From PALSA-1004 sp041483135 (GTDB taxonomy: Bacteria > Pseudomonadota > Gammaproteobacteria > Burkholderiales > SG8-41), in NCBI GenBank assembly GCA_041483135.1, contig JBGPFE010000001.1, positions 62,001 through 126,000 of the forward strand: 64,000 nt of DNA, written 5' to 3'. Position 1 is the first letter of the stretch, and every line of letters begins with the position of its first letter. Made by a program: the position numbers and the translations under genes. Below the pieces are notes generated by a model, which saw only the letters and a program-made list of their open reading frames with translations, searched no databases and had not been told where the DNA came from. This document shows, piece by piece, positions 19,428 to 28,412 of this stretch.

Positions 19428-21749
19428 TTATTTGAAGCTGTAAATAAAGCTCGTAAAGACCATATTGACATGGTAGCTGGGCGCCGTTTGATTGGTCGGC
19501 AGCACACTGGACGGCGTGTAACCATACTGGAGGCCATTGTAATAGAAGTCGTTAGAACGAAGGTTCCGGTAGAGATAACCCAACGCAAGCTTCATGTTTT
19601 TTTCGAGCTGATAGGTGCCGTTGAGCTTGAACTGCATCATTGCATTATGGATAGCCGGCAGCGAGCCGCACGACAAGATGGTGGGGTCAGTGCAAGGCGG
19701 CCCCGATAGCAGAGCATAGTTAAGCTTCGTGTAGTATTCGCTCTTGCCCAGCGAATAGGTCACATCACCGGCGAGGTCGAACTTGCCGCCCATCAGCCCG
19801 CCCTGCTTGAGGTTGAGGCCGACGGTCGAGTCGGTGTCCCTCAGGTTGTTGGAGAAAGTGGCGCCAGAGGGTACGGTGGCGGAGGGAGCCACGAATGGGG
19901 ACCTTTGCATGTCCGTCACATCCCGCGTTCTTTGCTGCTGGGTCAAATACACGGTGATCGCGCCTTGCTCCCGGTAGTTGTACGTGGTATCGAGATCCAG
20001 ACCCCACGCGTGGCCTTTCTGGACACCCAAAGTGGAGAGGTAATTGTCATCCGTGTACCGCGCGCCCGCAGTGAAAGTCAGCTTGTCGGTTGCCTGCCAG
20101 TTGGCACCCGTCTTCAGCATGTTCTGATTGCGGGACGATTCGAAATAAGGATGAAAGCCCCGGTAATCGCCGGCGTTCAGGCCTGATATGGGTGCGCCGG
20201 GGAGGCTGGCCCCGGGTTCAACGAAGGCGGCACGCGCATTCTCATCGAAACTCGTCCTGCGGGCGCTGAAGCCATAGCCGATGTTGAAGTTGACATCATC
20301 GCTGGCCTTGAGCCGGTAGGTGGCGCTGAATTTGGGGTCCCTGGTGCTGGTCGCGGTGACGCAATTGGTGCCGGCTGCATAAGGTGGTGCAGCCGGAACA
20401 AGGCCAGCACCACCACCTCCCACCGCGTATTGATTGCACTGCCGATCGATTTGGTCATAATTGATCGCCAGCCGGATTTTCTGCTTCGGGTCCACGCGAT
20501 AATCGCCCGCCAGTTCCACCCCGGTTCTCTTGATGCTGAGCGGCGTATTCGGATAATGGTAGATGTTTCCAGCGGCAGGGTTGATCGCCCTGGAGTCGTA
20601 AATATTCGAAGCCGTGCGGTTGTTGCGATCGTCGTACTTGATTCCGGCGGAGAGAGCCAGATTCTTGGTGGTCTGGTCCGTCAGCTTCAGGTCGGCATGG
20701 ATGGTTGCAACATACCCATTGAGCGAAGTCGTCGGGGATGGGGGCAGTCCCGCTGTCACCGCGCCCGTGTCGTAAGCGTAGGCGGTATCCTGGGTATTGT
20801 AGGCGTAGGACAGGCCGCCGGCCAGTTTCGTCCTGTTCGATAAAGCAAAGCCTCCGGTCAGGTTCACTTGCTGAAAATTATTGTTCGGCGGGGTGCCAAA
20901 CGTCTGGAGGACAGGAATCGCAGTCGAAAAGGTATCGAATTTAAAGCCGTTGTAATTGTCACGGTAGAAGGAGCCATAGTAGGCTAACGTCGCATGCCCC
21001 TTGTCGCCGACCCAATTCAGCGCCAGATTGGCCGACTCGGTTCTGGAATTCGTGGGCATCGGCAATAGCGAAATTTTCTCGCCGGTCGCCCCACCGAAGT
21101 TCGATGACCCGAAGGACTGCAGTTTCGCGCCAGACTGATCCAGATGGTTGAAATCAAGCTTGATGTCCCATTGCCGGTTCAGGATGCGCGTGCTGGTTAG
21201 TGATATGTTATCTCTGTTGTTGTTGACATCCAGATTATGAAACAGCCCTAGTTGCGCAGCGGACAGCGTGCGCGTATTTGCGGCAGCACCAAAGCCTGGC
21301 AACCTAAAGATATCCCCGCCCATGTTGCCTACGTAAGGCGTCTGGAAGTTATCCGAGGTGTAGTGGGTCAATTGGTCGTAGTTGATACCGAGGCTCCACT
21401 GACCCTGATTGCCCATCGTTACGCCAACGCTGCGGGAAGTCAGGCCGAGATCGCTGCCCGTGAACTCGTAACGCCTCGTGCCGTTGCTATCGCCGTACGC
21501 GTCGCCGCCACGGAGGCTGAAGTTGCCGTTCAAATAGCCGCCCGACTTGTTCACGCCGGTATATTCGCCAAACTTGGCGGAGCTTTGCGGCGTGTACAAC
21601 ACGCCAACTTCCATGGAACTGGCCGGAATAGTCAGGGCCGCTGCCTGTCCATCATCGGCATGGACCGGCATCGCGTACATCGCGACCAGTACCCCTTCGA
21701 CAGCAAGCGCCAGCGCCCGGACTTTCATTTTCCCATTACGAGTTTTCAT
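19428..21749 (-). CDS. mtrB: MtrB/PioB-family outer-membrane beta-barrel (decahaem-associated)
   Basis: A 773-residue barrel. A signal peptide is cleaved near PVHA (about residue 32). Aromatic-ended alternating strands fill the chain, and it ends in a strand with C-terminal FIYSFK. N-terminal text such as MEVGVLYTPQSSAKFGEYTGVNKSGGYLNGNFSLRGG is typical of the MtrB/PioB/MtoB family. These barrels hold an MtrA-type decahaem cytochrome across the outer membrane. The ATG at 21749 has GGAG at proper spacing; an upstream in-frame start 4 codons earlier is less likely. I see no N-terminal CXXC as in Shewanella MtrB, so it is closer to the PioB type in that respect. It follows the decahaem gene by 22 bp. 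Confidence 0.92.
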   Translation of the reverse strand: MKTRNGKMKVRALALAVEGVLVAMYAMPVHADDGQAAALTIPASSMEVGVLYTPQSSAKFGEYTGVNKSGGYLNGNFSLRGGDAYGDSNGTRRYEFTGSDLGLTSRSVGVTMGNQGQWSLGINYDQLTHYTSDNFQTPYVGNMGGDIFRLPGFGAAANTRTLSAAQLGLFHNLDVNNNRDNISLTSTRILNRQWDIKLDFNHLDQSGAKLQSFGSSNFGGATGEKISLLPMPTNSRTESANLALNWVGDKGHATLAYYGSFYRDNYNGFKFDTFSTAIPVLQTFGTPPNNNFQQVNLTGGFALSNRTKLAGGLSYAYNTQDTAYAYDTGAVTAGLPPSPTTSLNGYVATIHADLKLTDQTTKNLALSAGIKYDDRNNRTASNIYDSRAINPAAGNIYHYPNTPLSIKRTGVELAGDYRVDPKQKIRLAINYDQIDRQCNQYAVGGGGAGLVPAAPPYAAGTNCVTATSTRDPKFSATYRLKASDDVNFNIGYGFSARRTSFDENARAAFVEPGASLPGAPISGLNAGDYRGFHPYFESSRNQNMLKTGANWQATDKLTFTAGARYTDDNYLSTLGVQKGHAWGLDLDTTYNYREQGAITVYLTQQQRTRDVTDMQRSPFVAPSATVPSGATFSNNLRDTDSTVGLNLKQGGLMGGKFDLAGDVTYSLGKSEYYTKLNYALLSGPPCTDPTILSCGSLPAIHNAMMQFKLNGTYQLEKNMKLALGYLYRNLRSNDFYYNGLQYGYTPSSVLPTNQTAPSYHVNMVFTSFIYSFK

Positions 21750-21771
21750 AGCAATCTCCAATTCTCAGGAA

Positions 21772-22716
21772 TCAGCGCTGGAAGTAACCGCCGGTGGGGC
21801 TGTTTGATCCATGGATCTGGCTGTGGCAGTTGAGACAACCACGGCCGGTAGTATTTGCGCTCGGGTTAGCACCCTTAAACCCACCTTGGAAGCTGCCCGC
21901 AGCAGGGCCAGCCGGGCTATCGCTCGCGTGCGGGCCGTCATGACACGATTGGCACAGGAACGGGCTGCGGGATAGCATCATCGGTGACAGGTTGGAACCG
22001 TGCGGCGCGTGGCAGTACGCGCAGTTCTCCACCACCGGCTGGTGTTCGAACAGGAACGGGCCGCGCTTCTCTGCATGGCATTGCCAACAGGTCTCGGTGA
22101 TTGTGTTCTTCTTCACCAGACTCGGGCCGGACGAGCCATGGGGATTGTGGCAGTCGGAGCAGACGACCTTGCCTTGCTGGATCGGGTGGGTCGAAATCTT
22201 GAGGCTGGCGGCGCGCTGATCCTTGTGGCAAGCAAAGCAAACCTGGACCTGCGTCTTCTTCGCCAACACCGGGTCCGCAGGCGCATGCACTTTATGGCAG
22301 TCGTTACACGCAAGCTGATTGTTCTGGTGCGGGCTGCCGTCCCACCGGGCGCGTGCCGTGCCCTTGTGGCAGGTCAGGCACTGGCCGGCGCGGACCCTGT
22401 CGTCGCTCACCGGGTAAGGGCCCTTCTTGAATACGACATCCGGCTTCGTACCGGGCCCCTGTTTCAGATGCCCCTCACTGACGCCGTGGCAGTCCTGACA
22501 ACTGGGCGTTCGCGAATCGCCTTGCACGCCCATTTTGGTCTGATAGATCGAGAGCACCGGCGTGCGCCAGCTTTCGTTATGGCAGACAGTGCACATCTTG
22601 TCTCGTTCCCGCAGCTTGCTTTCGGCAGCTGGGGCGTCGGCGGCCCAGATGGAATTGGCCATGCCGAAACCCAGCAAGAAGGCACACCCCACCAGTATTC
22701 GTTGCAAGCGCTTCAT
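21772..22716 (-). CDS. mtrA: MtrA/PioA/DmsE-family decahaem cytochrome c
   Basis: A 314-residue periplasmic cytochrome with a signal peptide cleaved near IWAA and exactly ten CXXCH motifs: CTVCH, CQDCH, CLTCH, CNDCH, CFACH, CSDCH, CWQCH, CAYCH, CQSCH and CLNCH. Spacing follows the MtrA/DmsE pattern, including (S/A)DCHN/KxHxxxDP- and CHxPHGS-type segments. It is the electron wire that inserts in the MtrB-type barrel encoded 22 bp downstream. No outer-surface MtrC/OmcA-type cytochrome is encoded in the window, so the pair resembles the two-gene MtoAB/PioAB arrangement. Direction of flow (Fe(II) oxidation or metal reduction) cannot be told from sequence. An FNR-like box lies 112 bp upstream. Confidence 0.94.
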   Translation of the reverse strand: MKRLQRILVGCAFLLGFGMANSIWAADAPAAESKLRERDKMCTVCHNESWRTPVLSIYQTKMGVQGDSRTPSCQDCHGVSEGHLKQGPGTKPDVVFKKGPYPVSDDRVRAGQCLTCHKGTARARWDGSPHQNNQLACNDCHKVHAPADPVLAKKTQVQVCFACHKDQRAASLKISTHPIQQGKVVCSDCHNPHGSSGPSLVKKNTITETCWQCHAEKRGPFLFEHQPVVENCAYCHAPHGSNLSPMMLSRSPFLCQSCHDGPHASDSPAGPAAGSFQGGFKGANPSANTTGRGCLNCHSQIHGSNSPTGGYFQR

Positions 22717-23111
22717 CTTTTATCCCCTTCCCCCGTTGGGTGGCGTCGGTGAATCAGAGAATTCAAAAAATGCCTCTTGATGCCTGAATAATGGCAAACA
22801 TGATGCCTAGACCCCGCGGCGCACCATTTGACATAGATCAACTGTCGTATCTTGTTACGGTTTAACCTTTACGAGCAGCCCGACTAAAGCCGGCAAAGGG
22901 AGTGTTTTTCCCTCCATCCGCGTGATATTGGGACTGGGACTGGGCAAAACGGCTTGTTCAATGGAGCAGCGACTCTCACTTGCCGGGTTAAATTGTTGCT
23001 TAAATGCAACGGCGCGCTCAAACATCGAATCGCGTGGCGGACAATAGGGTTCGCGAAAAGTGGCATAATTTGCAGGCAAAAAAATCTGAAACCCCCGAAA
23101 CAGGAGACGGT
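22717..23111. other. Divergent regulatory region between decahaem and c551-type genes
   Basis: 395 bp between the divergent decahaem (-) and small cytochrome (+) genes. It holds an FNR-like box at 22828 and a CATAAT hexamer at 23064-23069 that could be part of a promoter for the plus-strand gene. No gene is supported. Confidence 0.55.
22828..22841 (-). promoter_or_regulatory. FNR/Anr-like box upstream of the decahaem gene
   Basis: TTGACATAGATCAA matches TTGAT-N4-ATCAA at nine of ten positions. Its centre is about 118 bp upstream of the mtrA-like start codon. At the usual class II position the -10 would fall near CATCAT on the minus strand, a weak match. Confidence 0.6.
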
Positions 23112-23405
23112 ATGAAAGCGATGATGCTGGTGCTGGTCGCCGTGGGCGTTCTGGCGATGACGGGCGCTGCGAATGCCCAGTCGGGTACTGACCTCGCGAA
23201 GTCGAAAGGCTGCCTGGGATGCCACGAGGTGGACAAGAAGAAGGTCGGCCCGGCGTTCAAGGACGTGGCCGCCAAGTACAAGGGCAACAAGGATGCCGAA
23301 ACGATGCTGATTGCCAAGCTCAAGGACGGCAAAGGGCATATGATGATCGCGGCTTCGGACGCAGAACTGAAAATGCTGGTCGAGTGGGTACGGTCGGCAA
23401 AATAA
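23112..23405 (+). CDS. Cytochrome c551/c552-type monohaem protein
   Basis: A 97-residue class I cytochrome with a signal peptide cleaved after NAQ or ANA (about residue 22). The haem motif CLGCH near residue 34 is followed by EVDKKKVGPAFKDVAAKY, the standard c551 pattern. A methionine-bearing MMIAASDAELKMLVEWV segment near the end supplies the axial Met region. AGGAG precedes the ATG at 23112; the frame is open upstream but that part is not signal-like. It is a soluble carrier, often the donor to nitrite reductase or terminal oxidases. It is monocistronic, with a strong terminator 17 bp after it. Confidence 0.94.
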   Translation: MKAMMLVLVAVGVLAMTGAANAQSGTDLAKSKGCLGCHEVDKKKVGPAFKDVAAKYKGNKDAETMLIAKLKDGKGHMMIAASDAELKMLVEWVRSAK

Positions 23406-23421
23406 CCGATTGGCGCGCGAC

Positions 23422-23449
23422 AAAAAAGCTGGCTGCGGCCAGCTTTTTT
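23422..23449 (+). terminator. Rho-independent terminator of the c551-type gene
   Basis: A 12-bp stem (AAAAAAGCTGGC / GCCAGCTTTTTT) with a TGCG loop ends in TTTTTT. Confidence 0.93.
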
Positions 23450-23580
23450 GTTGCCGACCCTCCGGCGCGAATCCGGTAAAATACGCCGCTGATTCATGAC
23501 TCCGGACGGGAACTCCGGCAGCTGGGCAGGGTCATCTCAAAGTCCCCGCTGCTGCGCGCGGCGCAATCTCATTCCTACCG

Positions 23581-24030
23581 ATGAAACCACGACATAAACG
23601 CATCGCGATCATCGCTGCCAGCCTTGCTGCGCTCGGCATTGCTGCCGCACTGGTGCTGAACGCGTTCCAGAGCAACCTGGTGTTCTTCTTCAGCCCGAGC
23701 CAGGTGATGGCGAACGAAGCGCCACGCGGCAAGCCTTTCCGCATCGGCGGCTTGGTCGAGACGGGCAGCCTCAAGCGCGAGAACGACGGTTTGACGGTGA
23801 GTTTCAGAGTGACCGACACGGCGCAAACCATCACGGTGGCCTATACCGGCATCCTTCCCGACCTGTTCAAGGAAGGCAAAGGCGTCGTCGCGCAGGGCCG
23901 CATCAGGCCGGATGGCATGTTCGAGGCGACTGAAGTGCTGGCGAAGCACGATGAAAATTACATGCCGCCCGATGCCGCGCATGCGATCGAACAGGCGCAA
24001 AAGGCGCAAAAGAGTGTCGTCACCAAATAA
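23581..24030 (+). CDS. ccmE: Cytochrome c maturation haem chaperone CcmE
   Basis: 149 residues. An N-terminal membrane anchor (IAIIAASLAALGIAAALVL) is followed by the OB-fold periplasmic domain (FRIGGLVETGSLKR...VSFRVTD). The covalent haem histidine is in AKHDENYMPP near residue 123, with the conserved tyrosine four residues on. It takes haem from CcmC and hands it to CcmF/CcmH. It opens the ccmEFGHI run; ccmF starts 9 bp later. Length is normal for the family. Confidence 0.97.
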   Translation: MKPRHKRIAIIAASLAALGIAAALVLNAFQSNLVFFFSPSQVMANEAPRGKPFRIGGLVETGSLKRENDGLTVSFRVTDTAQTITVAYTGILPDLFKEGKGVVAQGRIRPDGMFEATEVLAKHDENYMPPDAAHAIEQAQKAQKSVVTK

Positions 24031-24038
24031 GGCCGTGC

Positions 24039-26021
24039 ATGGTTCCTGAGATCGGTCATTTCGCATTGATACTCGCGCTGCTGCTTGCGCTGACGCAGGG
24101 CGTGCTGCCGATCGTCGGCGCCGCGCGCGGAGCGCCGGCATGGATGGCGCTCGCGCGCCCTGCGGCGCAGGGGCAGTTCACGTTTGTTGCGATCGCGTTT
24201 GGTTGCCTCGCATGGTCGTTCGTGACCAACGATTTTTCCGTGCTCAATGTTGCAACGAACTCCAATTCGCAACTGCCGCTGCATTACCGCTTTGCCGCCA
24301 CCTGGGGCTCGCACGAGGGTTCGCTGCTGCTGTGGGTGCTGATGCTGAATATATGGACCGTAGCTGTAACCGTATTCAGCCGCCACTTGCCTGAGCAGAT
24401 GGTCGCGCGCGTGATCGGCGTGATGGGGCTCGTCAGCGTCGGTTTTATATTGTTCCTGCTGCTGACTTCTAATCCGTTCGAGCGGCTGTTGCCGGCGGCG
24501 GCCGACGGGCGCGACTTGAACCCGCTGCTGCAGGACCCGGGCATGGTGATCCATCCGCCGATGCTCTATATGGGGTACGTAGGGTTTTCAGTCGCGTTCG
24601 CGTTTGCGATCGCTGCATTGCTCGGCGGCCGGCGCGACGCCACCTGGGCGCGCTGGTCGCGGCCGTGGACCACGCTCGCGTGGTGCTTCCTCACCATCGG
24701 CATCATGCTCGGCAGCTGGTGGGCGTACTACGAGCTCGGCTGGGGCGGCTGGTGGTTCTGGGACCCGGTCGAGAACGCGTCATTCATGCCGTGGCTGGTT
24801 GGCACTGCGCTGATGCATTCGCTCGCGGTGACCGAAAAGCGGGGCGGCTTCAAAAGCTGGACGGTGCTGCTTGCTATCTGCGCGTTCAGCCTGAGCCTGC
24901 TCGGCACATTTCTGGTGCGCTCTGGTGTGTTGACCTCGGTGCATGCATTTGCCACCGATCCCAAGCGCGGCGTCTTCATACTCGCTTTCCTTACGATCGT
25001 GATTGGCGGCTCGCTCGCGTTGTTCGCGTGGCGCGCGTCGCGGGTCGGACTTGGCGGCAGCTTCGGGGTGGTGTCCCGGGAGTCGATGTTGCTTACCAAC
25101 AACGTGCTGCTCGTGGTTGCGGCCGCGTCGGTGCTGCTCGGCACGCTTTATCCGCTGTTTCTCGATGCGCTCAATCTCGGCAAGATTTCGGTCGGGCCGC
25201 CGTATTTCGACAGCGTGTTTGTGCCGTTGATGACGCCAGCGGTATTTCTGATGGGCATCGGCCCGCTCGCCCGCTGGAAGGAAGCGGGCATGCCCGATCT
25301 TGTGACGCGGCTTAAATGGGCGTTCGGCGTCAGCCTCGCGACGGCACTGGCGCTGCCGTTCGCGCTCGGCAAGTGGACGCCCATGGTAAGTTTCGGGCTG
25401 CTGCTTGCGCTCTGGATCGTGACCACGGCAGCGATCAATCTCAAAGATCGTCTCGCGCCGCTGACCGGCGGCCTGCGCGTGCGACTCGCCAGCCAGCCGC
25501 GCAGTTACTACGGCATGTTGCTCGCGCACTGCGGCGTCGCGGTGTTCATTGTCGGCGTCACGCTCGTCAAGGGCTACGAAACCGAGCGCGACATGCGCAT
25601 GGCGGTCGGCGACAGCGTGGTTGTCGGCGGCTACGCGTTCCGCTTCGACGGCGTCGAAAGCACGCTCGGGCCCAATTACCGCGCCGCGCGCGGCAACGTC
25701 GCCGTCAGCCGCGATGGCAGGCAAATGCTGGTGCTGCATCCCGAAAAGCGCATCTATAACGCGCAGCAAATGCCGATGACCGAGGCTGCGATCTCGACCG
25801 GCATTCTCGGCGACCTGTACGTATCGCTGGGCGAGCCGGTCGCGGACGGCGCATGGAGCGTGCGCGTTTATCACAAGCCATTCGTGATCTGGATCTGGGG
25901 CGGCTGCATCATCATGGCGCTAGGCGGCTTGCTGGCGCTCAGCGACCGGCGTTACCGGCGTGTCGCGCAACGCGCTATGCGGACGCAGGCGCTCGGCGGC
26001 AAACCGGCGACCGCGGGCTGA
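24039..26021 (+). CDS. ccmF: Cytochrome c haem lyase subunit CcmF
   Basis: A 660-residue polytopic membrane protein. It carries the WWD signature (GWGGWWFWDPVENASFMPWL near residue 235) and conserved histidines. It joins haem from CcmE to apocytochrome together with CcmH and CcmI. Family-typical text includes NVATNSNSQLPLHYRFAATWGSHEGSLLLW near the start. Length matches other CcmF proteins (~650). It is needed for all the multihaem cytochromes of the preceding 15 kb. Confidence 0.97.
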   Translation: MVPEIGHFALILALLLALTQGVLPIVGAARGAPAWMALARPAAQGQFTFVAIAFGCLAWSFVTNDFSVLNVATNSNSQLPLHYRFAATWGSHEGSLLLWVLMLNIWTVAVTVFSRHLPEQMVARVIGVMGLVSVGFILFLLLTSNPFERLLPAAADGRDLNPLLQDPGMVIHPPMLYMGYVGFSVAFAFAIAALLGGRRDATWARWSRPWTTLAWCFLTIGIMLGSWWAYYELGWGGWWFWDPVENASFMPWLVGTALMHSLAVTEKRGGFKSWTVLLAICAFSLSLLGTFLVRSGVLTSVHAFATDPKRGVFILAFLTIVIGGSLALFAWRASRVGLGGSFGVVSRESMLLTNNVLLVVAAASVLLGTLYPLFLDALNLGKISVGPPYFDSVFVPLMTPAVFLMGIGPLARWKEAGMPDLVTRLKWAFGVSLATALALPFALGKWTPMVSFGLLLALWIVTTAAINLKDRLAPLTGGLRVRLASQPRSYYGMLLAHCGVAVFIVGVTLVKGYETERDMRMAVGDSVVVGGYAFRFDGVESTLGPNYRAARGNVAVSRDGRQMLVLHPEKRIYNAQQMPMTEAAISTGILGDLYVSLGEPVADGAWSVRVYHKPFVIWIWGGCIIMALGGLLALSDRRYRRVAQRAMRTQALGGKPATAG

Positions 26022-26033
26022 ATCTCAGGCAGC

Positions 26034-26561
26034 ATGAACCGTTACCTCATTCCGCTTGCGATATTCCTGGTGCTGGTGGCGTTTCTCGGCATCGGTCTTG
26101 GGCTCAATCCGCGCGAGGTCCCATCGCCGCTGATCAATAAGCCGGCGCCTGCGTTCAGGCTCGCCCAGTTGCAACAGTCTGATCAGTCGCTCGCTCAGCA
26201 AGACATGCTGGGCAAGGTATGGTTGCTCAATGTGTGGGCTTCGTGGTGCGTGTCGTGCCGCGAAGAGCACCCGGTGCTCATGGAATTCGCCAAAAGCAAC
26301 GTGGTGCCGATCTACGGACTCAATTACAAGGACAAGCGCGACGAGGCGCTGGCCTGGCTCAAGCAGTTCGGCGACCCGTACGCGTTGAGTATCGTCGATA
26401 GCGACGGCCGCATCGGCATCGACTATGGTGTATATGGCGTGCCCGAAACGTTCGTCATCGACAAAGCCGGGGTGATCCGGTACAAGCAGATCGGGCCGGT
26501 CACGCCGCAGGCGCTCAAAGACAAGATCCTGCCGATCGTGCGGCAGCTGCAGCAATCGTGA
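26034..26561 (+). CDS. ccmG: Thiol:disulfide interchange protein CcmG (DsbE)
   Basis: 175 residues. One N-terminal membrane anchor is followed by a periplasmic thioredoxin fold with active site WCVSC near residue 75 (usual CcmG: WCxxC). The conserved YGVYGVPETFVIDKAG segment is present. It reduces the haem-binding cysteines of apocytochromes or CcmH. It lies 12 bp after ccmF, and its TGA overlaps the GTG start of ccmH. Confidence 0.97.
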   Translation: MNRYLIPLAIFLVLVAFLGIGLGLNPREVPSPLINKPAPAFRLAQLQQSDQSLAQQDMLGKVWLLNVWASWCVSCREEHPVLMEFAKSNVVPIYGLNYKDKRDEALAWLKQFGDPYALSIVDSDGRIGIDYGVYGVPETFVIDKAGVIRYKQIGPVTPQALKDKILPIVRQLQQS

Positions 26562-27025
26562 GATTCATCGCAGTATTGTTGCTTTGTCTGCCGCTTATCG
26601 CGTCGGCCCAGGGCCCGCAGCCCACGGTGGTAGACCCGGTCGCCAACAAGCGCGCAGTGCAGTTGGCTGAGCAACTGCGCTGCCTGGTGTGCCAGAACCA
26701 GTCGATAGCGGAATCGAACGCGGAGCTTGCGGTCGATCTGCGACGCCAGATACGGGAGCAAATCGCACAGGGCAGGGGCGATGCTGAAATCGTCGATTTC
26801 ATGGTCCAGCGCTATGGCGACTTCGTGCTCTACCGTCCGCCGGTGAAAGCGAGCACGTGGCTGCTCTGGTTCGGTCCGCCCGTGTTGTTGCTCATCGGCA
26901 TCGGCGGTCTGCTCCGTTATCTGCGCGAGCGGCGCAAGCGTATCGAGCGCGAGCCGCTGACCGAGGAAGAGCGGCGCGAGGCGCGGGTGCTGCTGAGCGG
27001 CGACACGGAAAGCGGGCGGAAATGA
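26558..27025 (+). CDS. ccmH: Cytochrome c maturation protein CcmH
   Basis: 155 residues, GTG start overlapping the ccmG stop by 4 bp. A signal peptide is followed by the redox motif LRCLVCQNQSIAESNA near residues 40-55 and a single membrane helix (TWLLWFGPPVLLLIGIGGLL). This is the short, CcmI-free type of CcmH. It forms mixed disulfides with apocytochromes during haem attachment. Confidence 0.96.
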   Translation: MRFIAVLLLCLPLIASAQGPQPTVVDPVANKRAVQLAEQLRCLVCQNQSIAESNAELAVDLRRQIREQIAQGRGDAEIVDFMVQRYGDFVLYRPPVKASTWLLWFGPPVLLLIGIGGLLRYLRERRKRIEREPLTEEERREARVLLSGDTESGRK

Positions 27026-28245
27026 CGTGGTTCGTGCTGATTGCAGCCGCGCTGGTGGTGGTTGCTCTGCTGTGGCTGATGCCGGTGCTGCTGCGCCGGC
27101 GCGGGCCGGACCAGAATGTTGTGCCGGCCGCATCCAATCTCGCGATACTCAAGGACCAGCTGGCCGAACTGGAACGTGACCTCGCGAGCGGTGTACTGTT
27201 GCCGCAGCAATATCAACTGGCGCGGGAGGATCTCGAGCGCAGGGCGCTGGAAGAAGCGCGTGACGCGGCGCAGCCGGGTAGCACCCGGGTCGCCGCTGCA
27301 CGCCGGACCGCGCTCGCGCTGGCAATCGGACTGCCGGTTTGCGCTGCGCTCTTGTACTGGCAGCTCGGCAGTCCCGATGCCTTGTTGTGGCGGGCCGCCG
27401 GCGGCGACGAGCACAAGGTCACGCCGCAGGAAGTCGAGGCCATGGTGGCGCGGCTGGCCGCACGGCTCGAAAAAACTCCCGATGATGCCAACGGCTGGGC
27501 GCTGCTCGGGCGTTCGTATGGAGTCATGCAGCGTTATCAGGATTCCGCCTCTGCCTATGCGCGCGCCGCGGCGCTGATCAAGGACGATGCGGACTTGCTG
27601 GCCGATTACGCCGACGCCTTGGCGATGAGCCAGGGTCGGAGAATAGACGGCAAAGCGCTGCAGCTTGTCGAACTGGCGCTCGAGATCGATCCGCTGCAAT
27701 GGAAGGCGCTGGCGATGGCGGGCACGGTGGCGTTCGACCGCAAGGAATACAAGAAGGCGATCGGTTACTGGGAAAGGCTGCTGCAGCGCGCGGAGCCGGA
27801 TTCCGAGTTGGCGCGTAGCGTCGCGTCGAATATCGAGGAAGCGCGGCAACTCGGCAGGATTAAAGCGGAAACGAAAGCGAAAAAACCGGTGCCGGTTGCC
27901 GCGGCGAGCGTGCATGGCACGGTCAGCCTGAGCGGGCAGCTGGCCGGTAAATTCGCTCCGACGGATACTGTCTTTATTTTCGCCCGTGCCGCGCAGGGCC
28001 CCCGTATGCCGCTGGCAATTCTCCGCCGCCAGGTCAAGGATCTGCCGGCGGCGTTTACGCTCGACGACAGTCAGGCAATGTCGCCCGAGGCGAAGCTCTC
28101 TAGATTTTCCGAGATCGTCGTCGGCGCGCGGATTTCGAGGAGCGGCAGCGCCACCCCGCAGAGCGGCGATTGGCAGGGCACCAGCCAGACGGTGAAAGTC
28201 GGCGCCAAAAAAGTCGCCATCGTGATCGACTCGGCGGTGCCTTGA
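27022..28245 (+). CDS. ccmI: Cytochrome c maturation TPR protein CcmI
   Basis: 407 residues. Two membrane helices (residues ~2-22, and ~100-120) are followed by TPR-like repeats (DANGWALLGRSYGVMQRYQDSASAYARAAAL...). A C-terminal periplasmic domain (GTVSLSGQLAGKFAPTDTVFIFARAAQGPRMPLAI) binds apocytochrome in the family. The ATG at 27022 overlaps the ccmH stop (ATGA). It ends only 17 bp from the convergent ccmD stop, with no obvious terminator between them. Confidence 0.95.
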   Translation: MTWFVLIAAALVVVALLWLMPVLLRRRGPDQNVVPAASNLAILKDQLAELERDLASGVLLPQQYQLAREDLERRALEEARDAAQPGSTRVAAARRTALALAIGLPVCAALLYWQLGSPDALLWRAAGGDEHKVTPQEVEAMVARLAARLEKTPDDANGWALLGRSYGVMQRYQDSASAYARAAALIKDDADLLADYADALAMSQGRRIDGKALQLVELALEIDPLQWKALAMAGTVAFDRKEYKKAIGYWERLLQRAEPDSELARSVASNIEEARQLGRIKAETKAKKPVPVAAASVHGTVSLSGQLAGKFAPTDTVFIFARAAQGPRMPLAILRRQVKDLPAAFTLDDSQAMSPEAKLSRFSEIVVGARISRSGSATPQSGDWQGTSQTVKVGAKKVAIVIDSAVP

Positions 28246-28262
28246 TCCCGGGCGTGAGGCGG

Positions 28263-28412
28263 TCAGCGCGTTTTCCGGCGCAGCCTGCGGTGGCGCGCTA
28301 CCAGCAGCGTCATTTCGAGCGCGATGCATAAGCCGGTAACTCCGTAAGAGCCCCACACGAAGCCCGCGTAGCCACCCATCGCCAGAAATGCCGCAACGCT
28401 GCCCCAGTTCAT
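28263..28412 (-). CDS. ccmD: Haem exporter protein CcmD
   Basis: A 49-residue single-helix protein: MNWGSVAAFLAMGGYAGFVWGSYG, then a hydrophobic segment and a basic tail (RHRRLRRKTR). That is the CcmD pattern. Its ATG overlaps the ccmC stop (ATGA). It stabilises the CcmABC complex and helps release holo-CcmE. Confidence 0.93.
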   Translation of the reverse strand: MNWGSVAAFLAMGGYAGFVWGSYGVTGLCIALEMTLLVARHRRLRRKTR

